NCBI RefSeq assembly: GCF_010183535.1
Contig: NC_071332.1
Location: forward strand, 6,758,001-6,822,000
Origin: Caenorhabditis remanei
Taxonomy: Eukaryota; Nematoda; Chromadorea; Rhabditida; Rhabditidae
DNA: 64,000 nucleotides
Direction: 5' to 3'
The translations under genes and the position numbers were made by a program. Below, piece after piece: positions 1-9,021 of this stretch; positions within the stretch are counted from its first letter, which is position 1; every line of letters begins with the position of its first letter. Below the pieces are notes generated by a model. It made no database searches, had not been told where the DNA came from, and was given only the letters and a program-made list of their open reading frames with translations.

Positions 1-767
1 AACCAGTTAATGTTCTTGTAATCGTAAAGTTCAGTGTATACTGGAACCTTTTCATGGAGTAGGTCTACTTGAAATGCAATTTTGCTGTGGTCGCTAGACC
101 CGATTGGACTCGAAATGTAAAGGGTTAAGAGCGGAACATTAGAGAAAACAAGGTCAAGAATGTTTCCATTTCTAGTCGTGGAAGTCACGTATTGCTTTAG
201 TTGATTACAGTTACAGAAATCCAGTAGAATACTGCCTAGGCGGGTACTAGAAGTTGGCGTAGCGGAGGTCCAATCCACTTCCTTGATATTGAAGTCTCCC
301 ATGACTATAACTTGGCCTGGGTGGTCAGTGAGATCAGATATTTTGTTTAATAAGGACAATGAGTTACGGTGGGAGCAGTTAGGGACGCGATATACATTAA
401 TTACACGAGTGGGCGCGACATTATTTAGTAAGTCTATGGCCAGTATCTCATAGGCAAGTGTTTTGGATTCAGCGGTAATTAATTGACTAGAAATTTCATT
501 TTTGATTATCGTGCACACGCCTCCCCCTTTTTTAGAATCAGACCGGTCGGCACGGTACAACGTGTAAGCCGGATGGGAGCCTGTTATTATTGTGTTGTCT
601 GTTGTGCTGTGGAGCCATGTTTCTTGTAGGGCAATAATATCGTAAAAATTGTTTGTTAATAGCGCGCCAAGTTCTAACCTGTTTGCTTTGACCGACCGAA
701 TGTTGGAAGACAAAAAATTAAGCATTAAATTTTGAGATAGAGACTGCGGAGAAGAAAACGTGGACAT
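1..767 (-). CDS. LINE ORF2 protein, endonuclease domain (partial)
   Basis: The frame is open from ATG at 767 down to base 1, about 255 codons. It shows the order of motifs of an apurinic-type (exonuclease-endonuclease-phosphatase) endonuclease: a start like NFLSSNIRSVKANR, the catalytic-Glu motif LQETWL, KKGGGVCTII, the metal/catalytic motif VMGDFNIKEVDW, NILDLVFSN and the terminal SSDHSKI. This domain nicks target DNA for target-primed reverse transcription. The reverse transcriptase domain would follow beyond the window edge. The start at 767 lies 29 bp after the ORF1 stop, a typical dicistronic LINE spacing. No frameshift or stop is seen in the visible part. Confidence 0.85.
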   Translation of the reverse strand, partial: MSTFSSPQSLSQNLMLNFLSSNIRSVKANRLELGALLTNNFYDIIALQETWLHSTTDNTIITGSHPAYTLYRADRSDSKKGGGVCTIIKNEISSQLITAESKTLAYEILAIDLLNNVAPTRVINVYRVPNCSHRNSLSLLNKISDLTDHPGQVIVMGDFNIKEVDWTSATPTSSTRLGSILLDFCNCNQLKQYVTSTTRNGNILDLVFSNVPLLTLYISSPIGSSDHSKIAFQVDLLHEKVPVYTELYDYKNINW

Positions 768-796
768 ATTAGAATGGGGACGTGGTGGGGCGCCTA

Positions 797-1420
797 TTAG
801 TTTTTTGGGGCTGGGGTCACGATAACAGGAGAACTAGCAGGGGGGTCAATTATCATTTCTTCGGAATTAGCAACACGTGGGATATCTTGCGACTGTTTAG
901 TTTTCTTTCTTTCCTCACGAAACGCTTCTAGCTCCAGTTTGCTCATACTTCTGCGGACATAGACCGGTGGATGCCCTCTCGTATCAAAAGACTTGAGCTG
1001 AGGAGCTACTTTCAGCAACTCTCTTTGCATTTGACTGCTCGGCAAAACTAACTTGAGGAGACGCGGTTTCCCATCAGTTCGTTCTTTTCCCATTCGGTAA
1101 AGTGCCACTGGTTGACAACCTAGATTAAGATGACGAAACAGGAGATTGATCGAGGTGACATCTAGAAGATTTCTTTCATGCTGGAAGTAAGATTTAGATT
1201 CGGGGACGTTCAGCAGCACAACCGATCGTCGACGTTCCTTAGCTTCCGCGGGATCCTCTGCTTCGACGACTTTCACCTGGGAAGACTTCTCAAGTGCCGA
1301 CTCGATTTCCTTCAACTTATTCTGTTGTTTCACCAACTCCACTTCGAGTTGCTGGATAACAACTTTCGACGACTCCGTCATCTTGTCCAAAGTAGCCAGC
1401 TTCTTTTCGAAAGCATACAT
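797..1420 (-). CDS. LINE ORF1 protein (RNA-binding-like, coiled-coil start)
   Basis: A 207-aa frame immediately upstream of ORF2. Residues 1-50 have a charged heptad-like pattern (KLATLDKMTESSKVVIQQLE) suggesting a coiled coil. Residues 65-155 look like the RNA-binding fold of LINE ORF1 proteins: RRRSVVLLNVPES at the start, then LYRMGKE and KPRLLKLVLPSS, and a basic ending around YVRRSMSKLELEAFREERKK. Such proteins coat the element RNA and act as nucleic-acid chaperones. The tail is Pro/Ser-rich. Assigned mainly from position next to ORF2 and general resemblance; the domain call is inference. Confidence 0.7.
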   Translation of the reverse strand: MYAFEKKLATLDKMTESSKVVIQQLEVELVKQQNKLKEIESALEKSSQVKVVEAEDPAEAKERRRSVVLLNVPESKSYFQHERNLLDVTSINLLFRHLNLGCQPVALYRMGKERTDGKPRLLKLVLPSSQMQRELLKVAPQLKSFDTRGHPPVYVRRSMSKLELEAFREERKKTKQSQDIPRVANSEEMIIDPPASSPVIVTPAPKN

Positions 1421-1480
1421 AGAAGATCATACATAGAAGAATATCGAGTCAAAATATCAATCCAAATAATCCAGGAGACA

Positions 1481-1926
1481 CTGTAAATCCGTTATCTATT
1501 TGGCATGTGTACTCTCAGGAACATGCATACTCAGACAGGTAAAAAAGAGCAAAGTCTCGACAAGAACTATGAACTTTACAGACAGGATCTCTATTTTGAT
1601 CAGAAGTCGCCAGGATGTGCATGATAAAACTCACCCGAAAGAATCATCCTAGTTACAAAATTGTCTTATTCACGTGACCTTTCCTATTTTGTTGGAAAGA
1701 CAGAATGCAACAAAGCACGGTCTCCTACGCGTAAAAAATTCTAAATAAATTTCCACATCATCTGACCTTTCACGCTGAGTATTGTCCTTGGCTATTTTTG
1801 AGAAAAAAGTAGGGCAATTGTTTAGAACGCTCTAGCTTCAAGGAAACGTATCAACTTGACTGGAAGTTTTCAAAACGAATAGAGGAAAAAAATCCCTACA
1901 TTTTGATATGCAATAGTAATATGAAC
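1481..1926. other. Intergenic stretch, nothing supported
   Basis: AT-rich sequence between the LINE 5' end and the large palindromic element. I see no reading frame with coding character, RNA gene or clear repeat. Confidence 0.5.
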
Positions 1927-3260
1927 TTACATGGAATGTATTTTGACTGCCTTCCTAAAGTACCGATTTTTTTAGCTCATTCGATGAGTTTTCCCAAGAG
2001 AAAATGACTTATAATGGGTTTTCCTGTGACGTGACCTCGTTTTTGAGAAATTGAGATTTTTCAAAAAATGCAATTTTTTCGAAAAATTTTTTTCATTAAT
2101 TTTTTTCATTATTTTTCGGGATTGTTCAGAAAAATAGCTTTACACATAATTGTAGCAAATTTCATGTAGTTTTTGACAAAAATATGACACTCATGAAAAA
2201 ATAATTTTTTGTGACATCCTCCAAAAAAAAATTTTTTTTTCGAGGACGGCATATATGAGGTAAGTAAGTACAACTCATTTGGATTATTTTCCTATATAGC
2301 ACTATAGTCGCTTCCTGTCAAAAATTAAGGAAAAAATTGGTTTGAAAATTTTCATTAAAAAAAAAAGATGTGACATGTCGGAAATGAGTTCGAATTTCTG
2401 ACATTGAATTAGTTTTAAGTGAAATCTTTTTAGAATAATGATTTCCTGACTATGTTCTATTATTTTCAAAAAAAAACTGCATTCCTGTTGACCTCTCTTG
2501 TCACAACACTCGTTCAAATATTGCAAGTTTTCTCATGTGGTGGAAATTCAATTGCTCATAACTCCTCTAAAACTGAAGCAAAGAGGTTCAAAAGCACAGA
2601 ACAACTTGAAAATGACTATTGCTTTTCAAAAATCATAATTGGGCTGTTTTTCGAAAAAAAAATTTTTTCGATTTTTGATAAGGGGGGACCACATGAAATT
2701 TTTTCCAGAAACTCAAAATAAAATTTTTTCGAAAATAAACAGAATTAATAGTTTTTAGCTTTTTTTGTAACTAAAAAACTAGTTTTGAGTTGTTTTCGAA
2801 AAAAAAAAATTTTCAAGTTTCTGGAAAAAATTTCATGTGGTCCCCCCAAATAATTTTTCGAAAAACAGCCCAATTATGATTTTTGAAAAGCACTAGTAAT
2901 TTATAAGTTGTTCTATGCTTCTGAACCTCTTTGCTTCAGTTTTAGAGGAGTTATGAGCAATTGAATTTCCACCACATGAGAAAACTTGCAATATTTGAAC
3001 GAGTGTTGTGACAAGAGAGGTTAACAGGAATGCAGTTTTTTATTTGAATATAATAGAACATAATCCGGAAATTATTATTCTAAAAAGATTTCACTTAAAA
3101 CTAATTCAATGTCAGAAATTCGAACTCATTTCCGACATGTCTCATTTTTTCGAAAAATGAAATTTTCAGACCAATTTTTTCCTTAATTTTTGACAGGAAG
3201 CGACTATAGTGCTATATAGGAAAATGATCCAGATGAGTTGTACTTACTTACCTCATATAT

Positions 3261-4033
3261 GTACTTACTTACCTCATATATCCTCAAATCTTTCAAGTCT
3301 AATAATCCGGCATTTTACTCTTTTCTATTCAAAACATATGTTCTTCCTATTCTTGAATACGCTTCTGTCATTTTCTGTCTTGCCCCCTCCTCATCCCTCT
3401 CCAGACTTCTTGAATCCACTCTTCGAATTTACTCTAGGAAAACTCTCCAACGATGCAATATCGCTTTCTCATCTTATTCGCATCGTCTAGAACTTCTCTC
3501 TATCTACTCTATAAGACACCGTAGACTCAAATCCCAATTACTCCTCCTGTATAAATTTATAGCTGGCGCATCTCATTTTCCCAATCTCAATTCCTTTATC
3601 AGACTGTCAAGTTCTCCACGAAGACCCATGACTCTCATTTATCTCTCCCCCCTCTCCGACAATTTTTTCTCTTTTATCCTTCCCATCTGGAATGCCATTG
3701 TTGCCAATGTTAGTAGTTTCCTCTCCCCCTCCCAATTTGAACATCTTCTTGACTCTGCCATTACCCGGTTTTAATTTATTATCTCATCTGGTCATTTTGT
3801 TAAATACATATCATTATTCTCTCCTTTAATTTGCCTTCTACGGTTATCTCTTCCCCCTTGCCAACTTGTCTGCCTACCCTCCTTTTTATATTTATTCTCA
3901 TTCCCCGTTTCCTATGTATCATGTCATCCCTATTTTCTACTCGAAACTGTCTCGTGAGGGATCGTTTCTAGTCTTTTGTATCTTTTTGGTTTCCTTTTAG
4001 TCACAATAAATTAAATTAATATATGTCACCTTT
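3261..4033 (+). mobile_element. 5'-truncated LINE copy inserted in the palindrome
   Basis: The palindrome arm is continuous up to 3260 and resumes at 4034; the intervening 773 bp is extra. After a second copy of the 21 bp that end at 3260, it encodes the C-terminal end of a LINE ORF2 (to 3774) and a 3' untranslated region of about 260 bp. The 3' UTR shares the motif GTCTCGTGAGGGA (around 3949) with the 3' UTR of the LINE at 33780-37860 (reverse strand, 33818-33830), showing they are the same family. 5' truncation is the usual result of incomplete target-primed reverse transcription. Confidence 0.85.
3282..3774 (+). pseudogene. LINE ORF2 C-terminal fragment
   Basis: About 163 codons homologous to the last part of the ORF2 at 33917-36859. 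Matching blocks include FLFKTYVLP, a TLRIYSRKTLQRCN-like segment, RHRRLKSQLLLLY, LSSSPRRPMTLI and FFSFILPIWNA. It ends with a natural stop in the same place (…ITRF versus …IARF). The catalytic reverse transcriptase motifs and endonuclease are missing because the copy is 5'-truncated, so it cannot be functional. The frame itself remains open, which suggests a fairly recent insertion. Confidence 0.85.
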
Positions 4034-4382
4034 GCCGTCCTCGAAAAAAAAAATTTTTTTTTGGAGGGTGTCACATTTTTACCTTTTTCAAGACCAAAAA
4101 ATCATTTTTTCATAAGTTTCATATTTTTGTCGAAAACTACATAAAATTTGCTACAATTATGTGCAAAGCCCATTTTCTGAGCAATCCGGTAAAATAATGA
4201 AAAAAATTAATGAAAAAAAATTTTCGAAAAAATTGCATTTTTTGAAAAATCTCAATTTCTCAAAAACGAGGTCACGTCACAGGAAAACCCATTATAAGTC
4301 ATTTTCTCTAGGGAAAACTCATCGAATGAGCTAAAAAAATCGGTACTTTAAGGGGGGGGCAGTCAAAATACATTCCATGTTA

Positions 4383-6437
4383 GGCTTTGGAAGCCAGTGA
4401 ACGAGAAACAGAAAAACTGAGAAACTTGACCGAATTTGAGAAATGTAATCGACTGATTGTTGTTCATGCGCTATAATTTTGTTGAACAAGTTGTTAATGA
4501 TCGCTTAGCTCTGAAAAACCGTCCGGAAATCTTTTTATGTTCCTATACACTCCGTTCTCAACCAATATTCAGTCAGCTGAGATACCGTATACCTAATTAC
4601 GACATTTGATTAAAAACTGTTTCCATGGGGTTGTAGAGATTCTTGATCTGATCATTATTCAAGTGAAATGAATCTTCATGGAGCAAAACCAAAAAAGCAG
4701 ATGTCAATTTTCGATGTCAGTTCAAAATGGCAAATTTTCTGCACATTTTCCGATTTTTCTCAAGAATTAGGTCTAACTTCAAAAATGTGGCATCTTGCAA
4801 AGTTTCTAAATTTTATTCTGATTTTGATGAGTCGTCAATCAAGAATTTTCATTGGAAAATAAAAAAGTTGATCTAGTTTTATGATGTTCCTCCGACTGAA
4901 TAGTAATTCTTATATATGCATCTACTTTTTTATTTTTCAACGAAAATTCTCGATTTATGGCTCATTCGAATCAGAATAAAATTTAGAAACTCTGCATGGG
5001 GCCAGTTTTTTGATTTCTGATGTTGTTTTCAAGATATTTGCCAAAAAGTACGAAAAAATCGTATTTTTGTACTGAAATTGAATTTTTGAATCAACTTTTC
5101 CAGTTTTTGCCTAAAATCAAAATTTCAAGGTGCAAACTGATTAATTTCAGATTCTCTAAAAACTCATGGCAAGCGATTTTTGAAATACATCGTAATTAGG
5201 TCATCGGCAGTAGAAAATCATCATATTATCTACTGAATTCCTAATTTTTTCATCCATCTGATGTTTTTCTGAACGGTTTCGGTTTACAAACTGCTTACGG
5301 AAGCCTTCATTAACAGTCTTCTATCCAATTTTGAACGAAAAGTAGACTACATCTCCGAAAATGGGTCAAAACACTCCATTCGATTACACAAGAGATGATG
5401 AGCTCCATAGACGGCAGAATAATATGTTTAATATATGAAAATGCTGGGAATGTCTTCCTCCATCTATTTTTCATAAAAATCAATCAAATCCTGCTTCTTC
5501 CAAGTCACCAGATAGCTTAAAGTTACGTCTATAAAGAGAAAACGAGAGATAAAAATCACAGTGAGAGACGCAGACGGCGTGCAAATTAATAAAATTTTTC
5601 ACGTGTAGGAGACCGTGACAAAGTTGAAATCTGTCCTCCCGCGTGAAAGGACTACTGTGATTGTGAAATCTCATTTTTCGCGTGTCCCCATGGAAGGACA
5701 GAACTCAACAGAGTTGAAATCTGTATGGAGAGAGTTCAACGGAGTTGAAATCAGTCCTTTGGATTTGGTCATGTCTACTTCTTTGTTGATTTTTTTTTAT
5801 TATTTAACTGAATAAATATTTGTATATCTAAATTGTTTGATAACGGAAGCATTCAGAAATAGCTGTAACTGGACACTATTTGAAAAAAGACACACAAATA
5901 AGAAGAAACTATTTCAAACCAAATTTTCTGTGTTTTTGAAAATTTTGAGACAAAAAATAGCGTCTTTCACATGTTTCCCCAAATTCTGAAAAAGTACAGA
6001 TTTTAGTGATTTTTTCGAAATTTACCTCGAAAAGTGAAAATTTTCAAATTGGGGGGTTCTTATATGTATAATAGAATCGTTTTGAAGTCTTTCAGAGAAG
6101 AGAGGCGGCATTGCCCCCAATCACTCAAAAAATTCAGGAAGCAGAACTGTTTAGATCAAACCAGACTGAAAAGAAGATTTCCGTAAATATGAAAAAAAAT
6201 TTTGAAGGATTTTGGGGTAGGGAGGCGCGCCTATACGTTTACTTCCTTTATTAATTTTTATTCTATCCTGCCCTTTACCATTGGTTGTTGGTTGTAGGTA
6301 ATTGAATCAACTCTTGACAATGGTCGAAAGGCCCAAATATCTCGAATTCTCATGCATTATACCATCATGCACTATATGTACTAGGAGCAACTTTGAATGT
6401 ATTTGAAAATTAAAATCCCACAATCACCTTCATCGCA
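4383..6437. other. Intergenic region with a decayed palindrome and short direct repeats
   Basis: Contains the inverted-repeat element described at 4592-5200. Around 5615-5755 a motif close to AGTTGAAATCTGTCC occurs three times in direct orientation (near 5620, 5712 and 5742). Otherwise AT-rich; the short frames here lack coding character, splice partners or recognisable motifs. Confidence 0.5.
4592..5200. repeat. Decayed palindromic MITE-like element
   Basis: Terminal inverted repeats CCTAATTACGA (4592-4602) and TCGTAATTAGG (5190-5200). Strong inner inverted arms lie at about 4797-4870 and 4920-5000, for instance TGCAAAGTTTCTAAATTTTA against its reverse complement near 4980. The loop centre is near 4890. 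No transposase and no clear target duplication. Arm mismatches are more numerous than in the 1927-4382 element, so it is probably older. Confidence 0.65.
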
Positions 6438-6883
6438 ATGACGATGGTTGTCACTAGCCCATATCTCTGTAAAATCGATCGATTGCCTATTGGAGTTCTC
6501 GCTTTCGAACGAGCAATGTGCTTCATTTATGATCGCCCGACTCATTCAATTATGCTTCTCGACACTCATATGCATTTCAAGGGAAGAGCTGGAAGTGTTC
6601 TCTGTGTCGCTTCATTCGAAAACATCACTGATTTCGTTGTTGTTTTTTTCAGCAATTCAAAATCACTTATTTGATGAATAAAGTACACAAAGGAAACATT
6701 TTTGTGCCAATGAAGTCGAGCATGTCGAGAGTTCATTCTGCGAGACCGTTGAGACCAATTCGGATAAAAGCAAAGTAATTTCTCCCATTTCGCCTTCCCA
6801 GATTTGTTTTTAATTTCAGAAAAATGGTTTGTGTTGGACACGAGAATGAGGACGAAGACAGTGGATACGAAAGTTCTAGTTGA
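6438..6883 (+). CDS. Small multi-exon gene of unknown function (model uncertain)
   Basis: The frame from ATG 6438 has coding character for about 50-70 residues (MTMVVTSPYLCKIDRLPIGV, later HSIMLLDTHMHFKG). A strong acceptor (TTTTTTTCAG) ends at 6652 and opens an exon 6653-6774 reading QFKITYLMNKVHKG, with donor GTAATT at 6775. Acceptor TTTCAG at 6819 leads to the last exon 6820-6883, ending EDEDSGYESSS and TGA. These last two exons join in phase. The join of the first frame to 6653 is not secure: the only in-phase donors (6597, 6606) are poor, so the first exon may end elsewhere, or the product may start at the Met at 6674. A LLDTH-type motif followed by a hydrophobic stretch vaguely recalls C76-like deubiquitinases, but this is a weak guess. 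Confidence 0.45.
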
Positions 6884-7089
6884 TAATAAGGAAAAGTTGA
6901 AACATTAATTTATTGCTGTAAAATTTTGATTTTTCAAGGGAAACAGTTCAATCAGAGGCAGGGAATATTGGGAACAGTGGTCCGTAGAAGTTATTTTGAA
7001 AAAATGGTACAGATGTTACTTGAGAATTCAAGCATAAATACTTAGTAGATCAACATGATAGAATTATACAATATATTAGAACAAGGTTA

Positions 7090-7450
7090 TTAGAAGAACA
7101 AATAACGGCACCCGCCTTGATTATCCACGGTGTATCCTTGAATTGGTGCCGAGATGTAGAATTTCGGCTGCTGGGCTGGCGCTTGGGTGGTTTGTTGTGG
7201 AGATTGTTGTTGTTGTTGTTGAGTGGTGGCAGGTTGTTGAATGGCTTGTTGAGGGACATTCCTGGAAAAATATTGTTTAGGTTACAGTAGATTGATAGAC
7301 GCATTATTTTTCTACAATTCCGAATAAAATATTTTAGAATTATATTGAAACTCACTCCTGCACTTTGTCCTCTCGAAGTCTCTTGATCTGAGGAGCGTCT
7401 TCGATTTCGTCCCAAGTGGCGCAACGACGGGATCCGATTTGGCAGTCCAT
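7090..7450 (-). CDS. Small Gln-rich protein of unknown function (88 aa)
   Basis: Two exons, 7450-7356 and 7261-7090, joined by a 94-bp intron with donor GTGAGT and acceptor TTTTTCCAG; the phases close to give 88 residues. A TTTTCAG acceptor lies 16 bp before the ATG and is a good spliced-leader site. The protein starts MDCQIGSRRCATWDEIEDAP, has an acidic/basic helical part to about residue 32, a low-complexity Gln/Pro/Thr stretch (about 35-62), and a distinct end FYISAPIQGYTVDNQGG followed by CRYLFF. No signal peptide. I do not recognise the family. The non-repetitive ends and clean splice signals argue that it is real. Confidence 0.7.
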
Positions 7451-7670
7451 AGTGTTGGTTTTTCGCTGAAAATAGCACCATTTTGATCTCAAATTTGACG
7501 AAATTTCTTTCAAAATTACGACTAAAAGTTAAGAAGGAAGGAAGACGAAAAGAAAAACATAAAGATGACGCGGTGACACAGTCCACACACTCGTTCTGAT
7601 TCCTCTTTCATGGGCGTCGATAAGCAACCAAACAACACGAAACGACAACAAGTGATAAGAAGCAGATTGA

Positions 7671-7931
7671 ATGAATTTCGAAAATGAGTTTTCAAGGAAA
7701 AGATTGAGCCTTAATCGGAGAACATTCGGTGTTTTAAAGAAATTAGTAATTCGAGATGCGAAAAGCGTTAGCGATCGGATTTCTTTCGGAAAAAATGTTG
7801 TTGGAGATCAAGAAACAATTAGTTTAAAAGTGTTGAGATCTCATCCTTTTGACATTTTGAGCTATTTCAAAGCAATAAAACAGATATGGATGAGTGAAAT
7901 GTCCTGTACGAGTAGCGAAAATGATGTTTGA
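7671..7931 (+). CDS. Hypothetical single-exon protein (86 aa)
   Basis: An uninterrupted 86-codon frame with plausible codon choice, starting MNFENEFSRKRLSLNRRTFG and ending SSENDV. It is basic in the first half with hydrophobic positions spaced as in helices (FDILSYFKAIKQIWM). AATAAA signals at 8001 and 8012 follow the stop. It is divergent from the 7450 gene, 220 bp away. No domain is recognised, and no trans-splice acceptor sits just before the ATG, so it could still be a chance frame or part of a larger gene. Confidence 0.4.
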   Translation: MNFENEFSRKRLSLNRRTFGVLKKLVIRDAKSVSDRISFGKNVVGDQETISLKVLRSHPFDILSYFKAIKQIWMSEMSCTSSENDV

Positions 7932-9021
7932 TCTTCTAATTTTCTGTAGAAATTTAGTTTTTTTTTTCTAAAACTATGATGAGGAATTATCAACCAAGAT
8001 AATAAAATGCCAATAAAATTTTGAAAACGGTTATTCAATAAAACTGTTTTCAATCATGTTTCTTTTTTTCAAAAGATTAGGACATTTTTTGAAAACTTGA
8101 ATCTGGCTACTTCGTTTTTCAGTTTTCGAATGAAATGAAGAATACAGTATTCAATCTTCCAAATTATAAATATCTAGGACAAAAGTTGTGAGAAATTAGT
8201 ACTAAATAACACAAGAACTTAACCTAAAAAAGCCGAATTCAAATGGTATTTGTGAAGAAAACGGCGAAGGAGACCAGTGAGCGAGTAGTGAGGGATAAGA
8301 CACTGCGCGAGAAGAAGAGAGACGAGAGAAGTAACAGAGGTCAGACGGAATTACGACGGATGTGCTGTACTGACAGGGAAATAACAAAGGGCTCTGAGGA
8401 GAACGTTGTAAAAATAGCTGGAGGTGAAAAGATAGAGGTCGAAGAATAAGAAAAATATCTGAAAAACAAGTAGAATCGTTGAAAAAAATAGAAAATTGTT
8501 TTCAATTTCCACCAAAATTCGAGTTCGGCAGTGAGTGCCATGGAGCGCATTTGCAAAACTTACTGTATTCAGGATTTTCAGCCAAATTTCAGAATTGATG
8601 TTCAATGAAAAATGAAGAAATTGCAATAATTAAAATTTTATTGGAGAAACAAACATTGAATTGAGCATTTTTATGTGGTGAATATCTTTGAAAGTCGCGA
8701 CAGATTCTCTCTCAATACTTTGAGATTTTGTGTGTGAGCAAATTTCAATTTTCAAAGAAAAAAAAACAATACAACTTTTAGTTTGAAATCAAGTAACTTC
8801 TTGATAAGATATTCCGAAAAAGACTGGGGTGAAAAGTGGCAAAAAAACAAAGAAGAAGAGTGTGAAGACATGTGGAATAAGTAAGTAAAACGAGAATTGG
8901 TCATTTCGTGCTTAAAAGATCGGGGCGGGGTTTTTGAAAGATTTTGATGGGGAAGAAAATATTTAGAAAATATAAATTACTAGAAATCTATTAAATATAT
9001 TTAAATGATATAAGCTTCCAT
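7932..9021. other. Intergenic stretch, nothing firmly supported
   Basis: Contains polyadenylation signals near 8001-8041, next to an AT-rich hairpin-forming sequence (TTGAAAAC…TGTTTTCAA). A charged frame at 8243-8449 lacks splice or homology support. The rest is AT-rich. Confidence 0.45.

Larger units (their letters stand above)
1..1480 (-). mobile_element. Non-LTR retrotransposon (LINE), 5' part, cut by window edge
   Basis: Two consecutive minus-strand reading frames in the ORF1-ORF2 arrangement of CR1/jockey-like LINEs. ORF1 lies at 797-1420 and ORF2 starts at 767 and is still open at base 1. Only the 5' portion, including the endonuclease, is inside the window. The 5' end is placed near 1480 because nothing coding is visible beyond ORF1; the true boundary is not defined. 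Its ORF1 and ORF2 sequences differ clearly from the LINE at 33780-37860, so the window holds two LINE lineages. Confidence 0.85.
1927..4382. repeat. Long palindromic DNA element with TTA flanks (Harbinger-like non-autonomous), interrupted
   Basis: The left arm 1927-2717 and right arm (2813-3260 plus 4034-4382) are long inverted copies, separated by a spacer at about 2718-2812. The outer ends read TTA-CATGGAATGTATTTTG on the left and the reverse complement followed by TTA on the right, so a 3-bp TTA lies outside both ends. That is the target duplication of PIF/Harbinger-type transposons (TWA). Arms carry runs of A/T and short frames only; no transposase is present. Short mismatches and small length differences between the arms show some decay. 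The right arm is split by a truncated LINE at 3261-4033. Confidence 0.8.

Noticed and set aside
8243..8449. Charged 68-codon plus-strand frame
   Set aside because: Highly charged composition follows from purine-rich DNA. No acceptor before the ATG, no continuing exon and no motif.
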